DNA from: Carnimonas nigrificans ATCC BAA-78 | Lineage (GTDB): Bacteria; Pseudomonadota; Gammaproteobacteria; Pseudomonadales; Halomonadaceae | Direction of reading: 5' to 3' | Assembly: GCF_000526695.1 (NCBI RefSeq) | Contig: NZ_JAGO01000016.1 | Span: forward strand, 110,408 to 174,407 | DNA length: 64,000 bases | Shown: piece by piece, positions 8,521-16,963 of the stretch | How positions within the stretch are numbered: the first letter of the stretch is position 1 | Layout: the number at the start of each line of letters is the position of its first letter | The notes under the pieces: generated by a model | The model's database searches: none | The model's input: the letters and a program-made list of their open reading frames with translations, nothing else | Told to the model about the DNA's origin: nothing | Translations under genes and position numbers: made by a program

Positions 8521-9189
8521 CTAGAACCAGTTGCTCTTGCGCTTTTTGCGCTTGGGTATCATGTTCGGCAGCACCAGCCCCAGCAGCAGGCCGATGCCTC
8601 CCACACTGCCGCCATACGCGAAGTAGCGCATCAATACCTGCTGACGCTCGTTACCCACCTGCGCTTTGGCATCGCGCTCATCTGCCTGGGCGTTTTCAAG
8701 CTGCTCATTCAGACGGCTGCGGGTTGCTTCCAGCTCCGCAATATAGTTCTTCTGGCCGTCGATATTCTGCTGCATCGACTGCACCTTGTTTTTCCACTCA
8801 TCGTCGATGCCTTCAAGACGCTGTGAAAGCTCTGCCACCTGCTGCTCAAGATGCGGTGCTCGGGCGCTGGCACCTTCATTCTCTTGCAGCTGATCGCTGG
8901 GAATCCATACACTATCACCGCTGGCAGTACGAATCTGGCTATAGTCGTTTTGGGTCGAAAGTACCGTGACAGGCTGCCCTGCGGTTACCCTGCCAACGAT
9001 ACGATAGCCGTCAGTGGGGCCGCTGCGTACAAAAGTGGAAAGATCATCGGTTACCCAACGATCGGCCTCCGCTGCGCTGGCCTCGCTGACCACCCCCGCT
9101 GCGGTAGCGGTCAACATAACGGCGGCGACATAGCGAGAGAGTGCGAACCTGGCGCGCGAAGTACGTGGGGTATCAAAAATGGGCATCAT
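8521..9189 (-). CDS. TIGR04211-type SH3-domain membrane protein (YgiM-like)
   Basis: 222 residues. The order is: an N-terminal signal or anchor segment ending near ASAAEA (residue ~41), a bacterial SH3 domain (about 46-102, DDLSTFVRSGPTDGYRIVGRV), a long coiled coil (about 108-185, rich in Gln/Glu), one transmembrane helix (about 192-211) and a basic tail KRKKRKSNWF. This is the YgiM layout: periplasmic SH3 and coiled coil, short cytoplasmic tail. The molecular role is not established; SH3b domains often bind peptidoglycan. In E. coli ygiM is next to cca, which is not the case here. A TATAAT-like -10 (9220-9225, minus strand) lies 31 bases upstream of the start. Confidence 0.85.
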   Translation of the reverse strand: MMPIFDTPRTSRARFALSRYVAAVMLTATAAGVVSEASAAEADRWVTDDLSTFVRSGPTDGYRIVGRVTAGQPVTVLSTQNDYSQIRTASGDSVWIPSDQLQENEGASARAPHLEQQVAELSQRLEGIDDEWKNKVQSMQQNIDGQKNYIAELEATRSRLNEQLENAQADERDAKAQVGNERQQVLMRYFAYGGSVGGIGLLLGLVLPNMIPKRKKRKSNWF

Positions 9190-9511
9190 AAAAACTTAGT
9201 ATCAATAAAAACGAATTCAATTATAAAACAACAGGCACCGAAGCACGTAAAACGGCGTTCCTATCAAGACGTCCTTCGCCAGAGAGCACCAGGCAACCCC
9301 ATTGAGACAGCGGAAGCGCAGCCCGACCAGAACCCATGCCATCTGGTACGCCGCACTCACCATTTTTCACTGTTTCCGCCTGCACATGCAGCTCTGCGCG
9401 GGCATAAGCGCCCCATGCTGCTATTCCTTCAAGCGCCTACAGCAGCGAGAGTGGCAAATACGTCAATATCTCACCCGCCACAAGGCATGCCCATGTAGAA
9501 GGCGATGTTGA
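9190..9511. other. Spacer between DUF1820 gene and SH3-domain gene
   Basis: 322 bases with no convincing gene on either strand. The first 45 bases are AT-rich and contain the -10-like ATTATA (9220-9225), probably part of the promoter of the SH3 gene. The remainder shows no strong hairpin or repeat. Confidence 0.4.
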
Positions 9512-9844
9512 TCAATCGTCCGAAGGCTTGCGCGGCCACTGAGCCGGTTGGGGAAAACTGGCAATCTTGCCGTCGCTTTTCAGGGTTTTGGCTTCACCCT
9601 CACGCTCTACTTCATCAATGCGCACAATCATATTGACGGGAAGATAGCTGCGCTTCACTCCCTCAAACGTGCGTCTGAGCTTATCGGTGGAAGTGTCGAT
9701 GACGAGTTTAGCGTTATCACTGAATACAAATTCTTCTACTTCCAAAAAGCCCCATAGCTCGCTTTGGTAAATTTCGCGTGCATAAAGCTCCCACACTTCG
9801 CCCTGCTGGTGAACAGTAACGCGATAAACAGGTTTTACTGACAT
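9512..9844 (-). CDS. DUF1820 family protein
   Basis: 110-residue soluble protein starting MSVKPVYRVTVHQQGEVWEL and ending in a Pro/Trp-rich tail. The VYRVTFHNQG-WELYAR-V-QS-LWGFLEVE-FVFG pattern identifies the DUF1820 family, found mainly in gammaproteobacteria; no function is known to me. The ATG at 9844 has GGAAAGA upstream, and the longer open frame before it is not protein-like. It is divergent from miaB, with about 500 bases between. In many relatives it neighbours miaB, so this position is conserved. Confidence 0.85.
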   Translation of the reverse strand: MSVKPVYRVTVHQQGEVWELYAREIYQSELWGFLEVEEFVFSDNAKLVIDTSTDKLRRTFEGVKRSYLPVNMIVRIDEVEREGEAKTLKSDGKIASFPQPAQWPRKPSDD

Positions 9845-10340
9845 GCTCTTTCCATCGTGGTTAACGCCAAAGGCAAGGAGTGCGCGACACCCGAACGAGC
9901 CTGCACCTCGCCTTTCGCTGCCTAATGCCTGCTTCTGCTGATACCACCGCCATACTGAAAACGCACTTTTGCGGCAATCACGGCGGCGGCACCAATGTCG
10001 GCCCGAGCGCCACCGCAATATAAGTGACGCAACAAAGGGCGCACAGCGTAACATGGAGCAGGGTTTGGTCGCACAGGCATAATGACCGTATAATATGGCC
10101 CCCTGGCGCGATCGCATCACGCATGTGGAGAATTTCCCTCAGTGACGCAACGCCCACCAGCTTCAGCAACGTTGGCATCAATGCGCAGGCAGGCACTGCT
10201 GGTCATCCGGGCAGCGAGAACTTTCTTGCCCTGTGGCTGGCGCACAAGACCTGGCAACGAATTGCGGCCACCTTTTCACCGTCTATCCGCTGATATCTCC
10301 AGCGTAGATAGCTCTGGCTTGGCACTTATTGGCAAACGGC
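9845..10340. other. Divergent DUF1820/miaB intergenic region
   Basis: 496 bases. It contains a good plus-strand promoter (listed separately) and implies a miaB leader of about 240 bases. Several short frames exist in the leader, none with a convincing ribosome site or recognisable product. No strong hairpin was seen. Confidence 0.4.
10065..10094 (+). promoter_or_regulatory. Predicted sigma-70 promoter for miaB
   Basis: TTGGTC (10065-10070) and a perfect TATAAT (10089-10094) separated by 18 bases. It reads toward miaB, whose start is about 245 bases downstream. Confidence 0.55.
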
Positions 10341-11699
10341 ATGGCAAAAAAACTCTTCATCAAAACCCACGGCTGCCAGATGAACGAGTACGACTCGGCA
10401 CGCATGGCAGATCTGCTTGGCGAATCACACAAGCTTGAACTGACTCACGACGAAAGTGAGGCGGATGTCATTCTGCTGAACACCTGCTCCATCCGTGAGA
10501 AGGCGCAGGAGAAGGTGTTCCACCAGTTGGGGCGCTGGAAAAAGCTCAAGGAGAAAAACCCTGATCTGGTGATCGGAGTGGGTGGCTGTGTGGCGAGTCA
10601 GGAAGGCAGTGCCATTCAAAAGCGTGCGCCTCATGTGGATCTGGTGTTTGGCCCTCAAACCCTGCATCGCGTGCCCGACATGATTGAAAGCCGCAGCACG
10701 CCCATTGCCGGCAGCGGTGGCATTCAGGTGGTCGATGTCACCTTTCCTGAAATCGAGAAATTCGACCGTTTGCCCGCGCCGAAGAGCGAAGGTGCCAGCG
10801 CGTTCGTTTCAGTGATGGAAGGCTGCTCGAAGTACTGCTCTTTCTGTGTGGTGCCCTACACCCGCGGCGAGGAGATTTCGCGCCCCTTTGAAAGCGTGGT
10901 CGATGAGTGCGTTCACCTGGCCGGTCAGGGCGTGCGCGAAATCAACCTGCTTGGGCAGAACGTCAACGCCTACCGTGGCCTGGATGAGTTCGGTGACGAG
11001 GTGGATCTGGCCGAGCTGATCGCGACGATAGCCGGTATTGATGGCATTGACCGCATTCGCTTCACCACCTCGCACCCGGTCGAATTCAGCGACAGCCTGA
11101 TTCAGGCTTATGCTGAAGTGCCGGAGCTGGTCAGCCATCTGCACCTGCCGGTACAGTCAGGCTCCAACCGTATTCTGAAAGCCATGAAGCGTGGTCATGA
11201 GCGCGACATGTATATCGAGAAGCTGGAGCGCATTCGCGCGCTACGTCCCGATATCAGCTTCTCTTCCGACTTCATTATCGGCTTCCCGGGTGAAACCGAG
11301 GAAGACTTCGAGCAGACCATGGACCTGATTGAGCGGATCGGTTTCGACCAATCGTTCAGCTTCATCTACTCGAAACGTCCCGGCACCCCTGCTGCGACAC
11401 TGCCCGACGACACCTCCGAAGAGGTCAAGAAAGCGCGGCTGGCGCGGTTGCAGAAAACCATTAACCAGCAGTCACAGCAGATTTCACGGCGGATGGTCGG
11501 CAATACCGAGCGCATTCTGGTTACCGGATTCTCACCCAAGGACCCCAGCGAGTTATCGGGCCGTACCGAGAATAATCGGGTGGTCAACTTCAAGGCGGCC
11601 AATCCCATTGAACTGATCGGCTACTTCGTTGATGTTGAAATTACCGAAGCGTATGCCAATTCATTACGTGGCGAACTGATGTCGGGCGAGCGCTACTAA
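10341..11699 (+). CDS. miaB: tRNA-2-methylthio-N6-isopentenyladenosine37 synthase MiaB
   Basis: 452-residue radical-SAM methylthiotransferase that adds a methylthio group to i6A37 of tRNAs reading U-starting codons. The N-terminal UPF0004 domain begins [16 protein letters not shown], with cluster-binding C12. The radical-SAM CxxxCxxC motif is C162, C166 and C169 ([16 protein letters not shown]). A C-terminal TRAM domain ends the protein (about residues 375-445). Start at ATG 10341 gives the standard [13 protein letters not shown]-terminus; the TTG 12 bases upstream is less likely. It is followed by phoH-ybeY-corC-lnt, the conserved gammaproteobacterial order. Confidence 0.97.
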   Translation: MAKKLFIKTHGCQMNEYDSARMADLLGESHKLELTHDESEADVILLNTCSIREKAQEKVFHQLGRWKKLKEKNPDLVIGVGGCVASQEGSAIQKRAPHVDLVFGPQTLHRVPDMIESRSTPIAGSGGIQVVDVTFPEIEKFDRLPAPKSEGASAFVSVMEGCSKYCSFCVVPYTRGEEISRPFESVVDECVHLAGQGVREINLLGQNVNAYRGLDEFGDEVDLAELIATIAGIDGIDRIRFTTSHPVEFSDSLIQAYAEVPELVSHLHLPVQSGSNRILKAMKRGHERDMYIEKLERIRALRPDISFSSDFIIGFPGETEEDFEQTMDLIERIGFDQSFSFIYSKRPGTPAATLPDDTSEEVKKARLARLQKTINQQSQQISRRMVGNTERILVTGFSPKDPSELSGRTENNRVVNFKAANPIELIGYFVDVEITEAYANSLRGELMSGERY

Positions 11700-11880
11700 C
11701 GCTCTCCTGTCGCATTCATGCCACTACGGTGATATGGGTCTACACTTTTCTCAATAGACGTGTGGTTGTGCAGTCATACAGCCGCACGTGTACACTCTTC
11801 CTGTACCGACCATCGCCGTTCGTTGTTGCGAATGCAGTGCGCCGAATACTCCGTTTTCCTTCATTTGGAGACACCAACCC

Positions 11881-12876
11881 TTGAGTCAGGATACCGCTAC
11901 CAACCATCGTGTTTTGCAGCTTTCTCTTGAACCCAACGACCCCATGCGCCTTGCCACGCTAAGTGGTCAGCAGGATGAAAACCTGAAGCTGGTCGAAGAA
12001 GGCCTCGCGGTAACCATTCGTAATCGCGGCAATACCTTCCAGCTGGCAGGCCCCAACAAGCAGGTAAAATCGGCTGCCAATATTCTCGAGCAGCTTTATC
12101 ACGAGACCGAAGGGGGCGACCTTACCCCTGATACCGTGCATCTGTTCATCCGTGAATCCGGTATGGAGAGCGCTGAGGATATTGAGGAGCATCAGCGTGG
12201 TGATGTCATCCTTCGTACCCCCAAACTGATGATCAAGCCGCGTGGTCTCAACCAGCAGGACTACGTGCGTGCGGTGCGCCAGCACGACATCAACTTTGGT
12301 GTAGGTCCTGCCGGCACCGGCAAGACCTATCTGGCTGTCGCCGCGGCGGTCGAAGCGCTCAACCAGCAGCAGGTGCAGCGTATTCTGCTGGTGCGCCCTG
12401 CAGTGGAAGCCGGTGAAAAACTGGGCTTTCTGCCGGGCGATCTAGCGCAGAAGATCGACCCTTACCTGCGCCCGCTTTACGACGCTCTTTATGAGACGAT
12501 CGGCTTCGAACAGGTCAATAAACTGATCGAGCGGCAGGTGATTGAGATCGCGCCGCTGGCCTATATGCGTGGACGTACCCTCAATAACGCCTTCATCATT
12601 CTTGATGAGAGCCAGAACACCACGCGCGAACAGATGAAAATGTTCCTGACCCGCATTGGTTTCGGCTCAACCGCCGTTATTACCGGTGATATCACCCAGA
12701 TTGACTTGCCGCGCGGCTCGAAATCAGGGCTGACCCACGTACTGGGTGTACTGGATAATGTCGCCGGCATCAGCATTACGCGTTTCCTGTCAAAGGATGT
12801 GGTGCGCCATCCGCTGGTGCAGCGCATCATCGACGCCTACGACCGTTTTGAAAGCGAGAGTGAAGCCGAATCGTGA
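11881..12876 (+). CDS. ybeZ: PhoH-family ATPase (YbeZ)
   Basis: 331-residue PhoH-like P-loop ATPase. Walker A is GPAGTGKT at residues 142-149, and Walker B is FIILDESQNTT. PhoH proteins are NTPases linked to RNA metabolism; YbeZ works with YbeY, encoded immediately downstream, in ribosome-related RNA processing. The N-terminal domain (1-125) is KH-like, as in the family. I chose TTG at 11881 (MSQDTATNHRVLQLSLEPND), with GGAG about 11 bases upstream, because the residues before it are not family-like. The stop overlaps the ybeY GTG by four bases. Confidence 0.92.
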   Translation: MSQDTATNHRVLQLSLEPNDPMRLATLSGQQDENLKLVEEGLAVTIRNRGNTFQLAGPNKQVKSAANILEQLYHETEGGDLTPDTVHLFIRESGMESAEDIEEHQRGDVILRTPKLMIKPRGLNQQDYVRAVRQHDINFGVGPAGTGKTYLAVAAAVEALNQQQVQRILLVRPAVEAGEKLGFLPGDLAQKIDPYLRPLYDALYETIGFEQVNKLIERQVIEIAPLAYMRGRTLNNAFIILDESQNTTREQMKMFLTRIGFGSTAVITGDITQIDLPRGSKSGLTHVLGVLDNVAGISITRFLSKDVVRHPLVQRIIDAYDRFESESEAES

Positions 12877-13355
12877 GCCAGCTTTCCCCTATCGGCGAGG
12901 TCGATGTACAGGTAGCGGTGGATTTTTCACCGCTGCCCGATCCTTGCGCACTTGAGCAGTGGTTTAGCGTCGTACTGGCAGCCCACCCCGACGATGAGCG
13001 CACCGAGATGACGGTGCGCTTCGTGACAGAGGAGGAGAGCCGCACGCTGAATCACACCTATCGTGGCAAGGATTCATCAACCAACGTGCTCTCCTTCCCC
13101 TTCGAAGCGCCCCAGGGTGTTCCGCTGCCATTGCTGGGTGATCTGGTGATCAGCCCCCATGTAGTGGCGCGCGAAGCCGACGAGCAGCACAAGCCTTTGA
13201 TTAACCACTTCGCCCATATGGTGGTGCATGGCACCTTGCATTTAATGGGCTATGACCATATTGAAGACGATGAAGCGGAGGAGATGGAAGCCCTTGAGCG
13301 CCAGCTACTGGCCCAGCTCGATATTCCTGACCCTTACGCGCTGGATACGCCCTGA
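12873..13355 (+). CDS. ybeY: Endoribonuclease YbeY, rRNA maturation
   Basis: 160-residue metal-dependent endoribonuclease needed for 16S rRNA 3'-end maturation and late 70S quality control. The zinc-binding motif HGTLHLMGYDH is complete, with H119, H123 and H129. The conserved RGKDSSTNVLSFPFE block is also present. It starts with GTG overlapping the phoH stop (GTGA), so expression is coupled to the ATPase partner. Length matches E. coli YbeY (155). Confidence 0.96.
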   Translation: MSQLSPIGEVDVQVAVDFSPLPDPCALEQWFSVVLAAHPDDERTEMTVRFVTEEESRTLNHTYRGKDSSTNVLSFPFEAPQGVPLPLLGDLVISPHVVAREADEQHKPLINHFAHMVVHGTLHLMGYDHIEDDEAEEMEALERQLLAQLDIPDPYALDTP

Positions 13356-13470
13356 TCTCCTGACAAGGCGCCATGCGCTGCGTCAGGCACGGTACAGACA
13401 CCGTATTCCGCTTGATAGCCAACCCCAGACAACGCCCCATTATCAATAAAGAGGACAAGAGACCGCCGTC

Positions 13471-14340
13471 ATGAGCGACGACCGATCGGCTGACCACAGC
13501 AGTAAAAACTGGCTTGAACGTGTGATCCAAGCGTTTTCCAACGACTCCGACGAGCCCACTAGCCGCGCTGAACTGCTGGAATTCCTGCGTGAAACAGGAC
13601 CAAGATTCGATCTCGACAGCGATGGACTGGCGATCATCGAGGGCGCTTTCGCCATTACCGATCAGCAGGTGCGCGATGTCATGATCCAGCGCTCGCAGAT
13701 CGAGATCATTCGTGCCAACCAAAGCGTCGATGATTACCTTTCGATGATTCTCGAATCGGGCCACTCCCGCTATCCGGTGGTTAACGACGATCTTGATGAC
13801 GTTATCGGTATCCTGCTGGTCAAGGATCTGCTGCCGCTAATCAACAAGTCGCAGGCCGAGCGCGACAATTTCAACCTCAGCGATATTCTGCGCCCGGCGA
13901 TCTTCATTCCCGAGTCCAAGCGATTGAACAGTCTTCTCAAGGAGTTCCGCGATACGCGCTCGCACATGGCGATTGTGGTCGATGAATATGGCGGCACCGC
14001 TGGCATTATTACCATCGAAGATATTCTTGAGCAGATCGTGGGGGATATCGAAGACGAACACGATATCGACGACGACGATGAAATTCGCGAACTGGACAGC
14101 GACACCTATGCGGTCAAGGCGATCCTCACTATCGAGGACTTCAATGAACGCTTCGGCACCGCCTTCCCCGATGAAGAATTTGATACCGTGGGCGGTCTGG
14201 TGATGCAGAGCTTTGGTCATCTGCCGGAACGCGGCGAGTCTACCAATCTGGGCGGCTGGAACTTCGCCGTCACCAACGTCGATAATCGTCGGCTGCACTG
14301 GCTCAAGGTATCGCGCAGCAGCGACGCCCAACCACTCTGA
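13471..14340 (+). CDS. corC: CBS-domain transporter-associated protein CorC (YbeX)
   Basis: 289 residues, matching E. coli CorC/YbeX (292). The order is: a short N-terminal helix, two CBS domains (about residues 60-185, beginning VRDVMIQRSQIEII and ending at GTAGIITIEDILEQIVGDIEDE), and a C-terminal CorC/HlyC domain. There is no membrane DUF21 domain, so this is the soluble form. CorC was named for a role with the CorA Mg/Co channel; in this locus it is also tied to ribosome function through ybeZ-ybeY. An acidic stretch DEHDIDDDDEIRELD follows the CBS pair. Confidence 0.92.
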   Translation: MSDDRSADHSSKNWLERVIQAFSNDSDEPTSRAELLEFLRETGPRFDLDSDGLAIIEGAFAITDQQVRDVMIQRSQIEIIRANQSVDDYLSMILESGHSRYPVVNDDLDDVIGILLVKDLLPLINKSQAERDNFNLSDILRPAIFIPESKRLNSLLKEFRDTRSHMAIVVDEYGGTAGIITIEDILEQIVGDIEDEHDIDDDDEIRELDSDTYAVKAILTIEDFNERFGTAFPDEEFDTVGGLVMQSFGHLPERGESTNLGGWNFAVTNVDNRRLHWLKVSRSSDAQPL

Positions 14341-14445
14341 CGCCAGCCATTTTGAGCGCCTTACCATTCGTTGTACCAAGACGTGGCAAGGCGTTTACTT
14401 TCCCATTGCGCATATGGCATGACCGCCATCAAGAAGGAGCAGTAC

Positions 14446-15987
14446 GTGGCTCGTTTATGCACTTTTCCCTTTCGCAGCCGCTGGGCGTGCTGTCTGACAG
14501 CGCTGCTGCTGGGCGCGTTGACCACGCTGACCTTCGCCCCCTTCGGCCTGTGGTGGCTGGCGCCACTGCTATGTGCGCCGTTGTTCGGACTTCTGCGCGG
14601 CACTACCGTCAAGCGCGGCATGCTGCTGGGCTACTGTTACGGTTTTGGACTTTTTGCCAGCGGTGCTTCGTGGGTGTACGTCTCGATCCACGACATTGGC
14701 GGCTCGCCCATGCCGCTGGCGCTGGTAATGACGGCGCTGTTTGTTGCTGGGCTGGCGCTGTTCTATCTTATTGTAGCGGCCTTTTATCGGCTGTTATCGC
14801 CTCGTGTTTCCTGCCTTGAACCGCTCACCTTCGCTGCCGCCTGGACACTGGGCGAAGTATTTCGCGGCTGGTTTTTGACCGGTTTCCCCTGGCTGTTGCT
14901 GGGTACTTCGCAAGTAGAAGGCCCGCTGGCAGGGTATGCGCCCCTCGGCGGTGTTTTCCTGATCAGTTTTATCATCGCACTCAGCGGCGCCCTGCTCTGG
15001 CAGCTATTTACTCGACGCCGTTACTGGCTGGCGCTTCCGTTGATCGCTCTATGGGTCGTGGGGCTGGTGCTGCCAGCGCGCTGGCTTGATGCCGAACCGC
15101 GTGCGCTTTCCGTTGCACTGGTGCAGGGAGATTTACCGCAGACCATGAAGTGGAGCATCGGCGGTGTGCAGAATGCGGTGAACCGCTATCTCGATCTGAC
15201 CCGAGAACAGGCCAGCGATGCGGAACTGGTGGTATGGCCGGAAGTTGCGCTGCCGATGACGGAAGATGACGCACGTTCCATCTTTGCGACGGCCCAATCA
15301 ACCATGCGCCCCCACTCCACTCTTATCAGCGGCATTCTGACCCGTCAGGCGACCGGCACCTTCAACAGCGCCGTGGCCTACGATCAAAGCGCGCCGCAAG
15401 GCATGCTGCGCACTGAATACGCCAAGCACCGGCTCGTGCCCTTTGGTGAATATGTCCCGCTGCCTGGGCTGCTTCAGCCGATCATCCAGCTTCTGGGGCT
15501 GCCCGCGCCTTATGTTATCCAGGGGCCTGCCAACCAGCAGCCGCTCCAGGCGGATGCCCTGCGTATCGGCATGGCAATCTGCTATGAGATCGCCTACCCC
15601 GATCTGGTGCGCGATCAGGCGCGCCGCTCCAACGTACTTATGACCATCTCCAACGATAGCTGGTTTGGTCACTCCATCGGGCCGCTCCAGCATATGCAGA
15701 TGGCGCAGATGCGGGCGCTGGAAAACAATCGCTACCTGCTGCGTGATACCAGCAACGGCTGGACAGGCGTTATTGGCCCTGATGGCAAGCTGATCAGCGA
15801 TATACCGCGCTTCGAGCCGGGTGTGCTGCATGCACAGATACACCCGATGCAGGGCGAAACCCTCTTCACCCGCACCGGCAGCCTGCCCATTATTCTGTTC
15901 AGCATCGTGCTGGCCGCAGCCGGCGCTGTCGCATCGCGTCGTCGCTCGCGCTCCGAGCAAGCACCACAAGATAAAGTGGCGTCATAG
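14446..15987 (+). CDS. lnt: Apolipoprotein N-acyltransferase
   Basis: 513-residue inner-membrane enzyme that N-acylates the lipid-modified cysteine of apolipoproteins, the last lipoprotein maturation step before Lol sorting. About six hydrophobic segments are followed by a nitrilase-like periplasmic domain. The catalytic triad can be placed: E266 (VVWPEVALP), K327 (YAKHRLVPFGEYVP) and C379 (GMAICYEIAYP), equivalent to E. coli E267-K335-C387. The GTG start is chosen because AAGAAGGAG lies six bases upstream and gives the E. coli length. Downstream leuS-lptE fits the conserved arrangement. Confidence 0.96.
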   Translation: MARLCTFPFRSRWACCLTALLLGALTTLTFAPFGLWWLAPLLCAPLFGLLRGTTVKRGMLLGYCYGFGLFASGASWVYVSIHDIGGSPMPLALVMTALFVAGLALFYLIVAAFYRLLSPRVSCLEPLTFAAAWTLGEVFRGWFLTGFPWLLLGTSQVEGPLAGYAPLGGVFLISFIIALSGALLWQLFTRRRYWLALPLIALWVVGLVLPARWLDAEPRALSVALVQGDLPQTMKWSIGGVQNAVNRYLDLTREQASDAELVVWPEVALPMTEDDARSIFATAQSTMRPHSTLISGILTRQATGTFNSAVAYDQSAPQGMLRTEYAKHRLVPFGEYVPLPGLLQPIIQLLGLPAPYVIQGPANQQPLQADALRIGMAICYEIAYPDLVRDQARRSNVLMTISNDSWFGHSIGPLQHMQMAQMRALENNRYLLRDTSNGWTGVIGPDGKLISDIPRFEPGVLHAQIHPMQGETLFTRTGSLPIILFSIVLAAAGAVASRRRSRSEQAPQDKVAS

Positions 15988-16724
15988 TGACCACGACTAC
16001 CTTGCTGGCCGTCTTCAAGGCGCTGATCTTTCCGCCCGGCGGTGTGATTGTCGGGCTGGCGATGGCAACGCTGATAGCTCGCGGCTGGCCACGTGTGGGA
16101 ATAACACTCGCCGTGATGATAGGCGCTGCCTTTTTGATTTTGTGCATTCCCCGCGTCAGTCTCTGGTTAAGCGCCCCCATTGAACGCATCACGCCCGCTG
16201 CGCCAGCCCAGTGGAGCAATGCCGGTGCCATTGTGGTGCTCGGCGGCGGGCGTGCAGCGGCTTCATCGAGATCGCCGGAACGCATCAATCTGGACAGCTT
16301 CGCCCGAGTAGCAGAAGCCGCTCGAATCGCGCGGATCACCCACCTTCCGATACTCCTGACCGGCGGTGCACCGGGCGGCGAGCGCGCTTCCGAAGCACAG
16401 CTGATGGCGCAGGCGCTGAGTGACAGCTTTGCCCAACAGCCACGCTGGCTGGAAAACGACAGCCGCAATACTGCCGAAAATGCGTGCTATAGCGCGGCTA
16501 TCCTGAAAGAGAGAGGGATTGAGACGGTGGTGCTGGTTACGACGGCTTTTCATATGGCACGCGCACAGCGTGATTTCGAGCGAGCGGGTATCAAGGTCAT
16601 CGCAGCGCCCACTGGGTTCTCCAGCGCGCCCCCTGGGCTACTGGGGTGGCTCCCTTCAACGCTGGGGCTGGCGCAAAGTCAGCGTGCATTGCATGAAGCC
16701 GTCGGCTGGCTGGCCGGGCGCTAA
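15987..16724 (+). CDS. DUF218 protein, YdcF/ElyC-like
   Basis: 245 residues with two N-terminal hydrophobic segments and a DUF218 domain from about residue 70. The domain begins GAIVVLGGG and contains the TGG loop (ILLTGGAPGGERASEA), the NTAENACYSA block and the ALL-CAPS-like TAFHMARA. ElyC family members act in envelope biogenesis, and some affect undecaprenyl-phosphate handling. The GTG start overlaps the lnt stop by one base, so it is probably cotranscribed with lnt. The exact activity is not predictable. Confidence 0.85.
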   Translation: MTTTTLLAVFKALIFPPGGVIVGLAMATLIARGWPRVGITLAVMIGAAFLILCIPRVSLWLSAPIERITPAAPAQWSNAGAIVVLGGGRAAASSRSPERINLDSFARVAEAARIARITHLPILLTGGAPGGERASEAQLMAQALSDSFAQQPRWLENDSRNTAENACYSAAILKERGIETVVLVTTAFHMARAQRDFERAGIKVIAAPTGFSSAPPGLLGWLPSTLGLAQSQRALHEAVGWLAGR

Positions 16725-16963
16725 TCCAGCACTCCCCTGTACGCCACTGCCGGCGACGCGCCAAGCGCTATCTGTCGCCGTCTCGGTAAGGTATGCTAGC
16801 ACCACTGGAATTTTTATAACGCTCGCGCCATATATAGCTGGGCGCCACTGGGCAGCACGTCTGTCTGTTCAGCAGCGCGTCCACGCCGAGCGACGATGGA
16901 CCCATGGCAGCCACGCATTGAGCGCGGCCTGCGATAACAACTTCACGGTGTAGAAATCACACA

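Noticed and set aside
10095..10340. Possible small genes in the miaB leader
   Set aside because: Several short frames exist but none has a ribosome site or credible composition.
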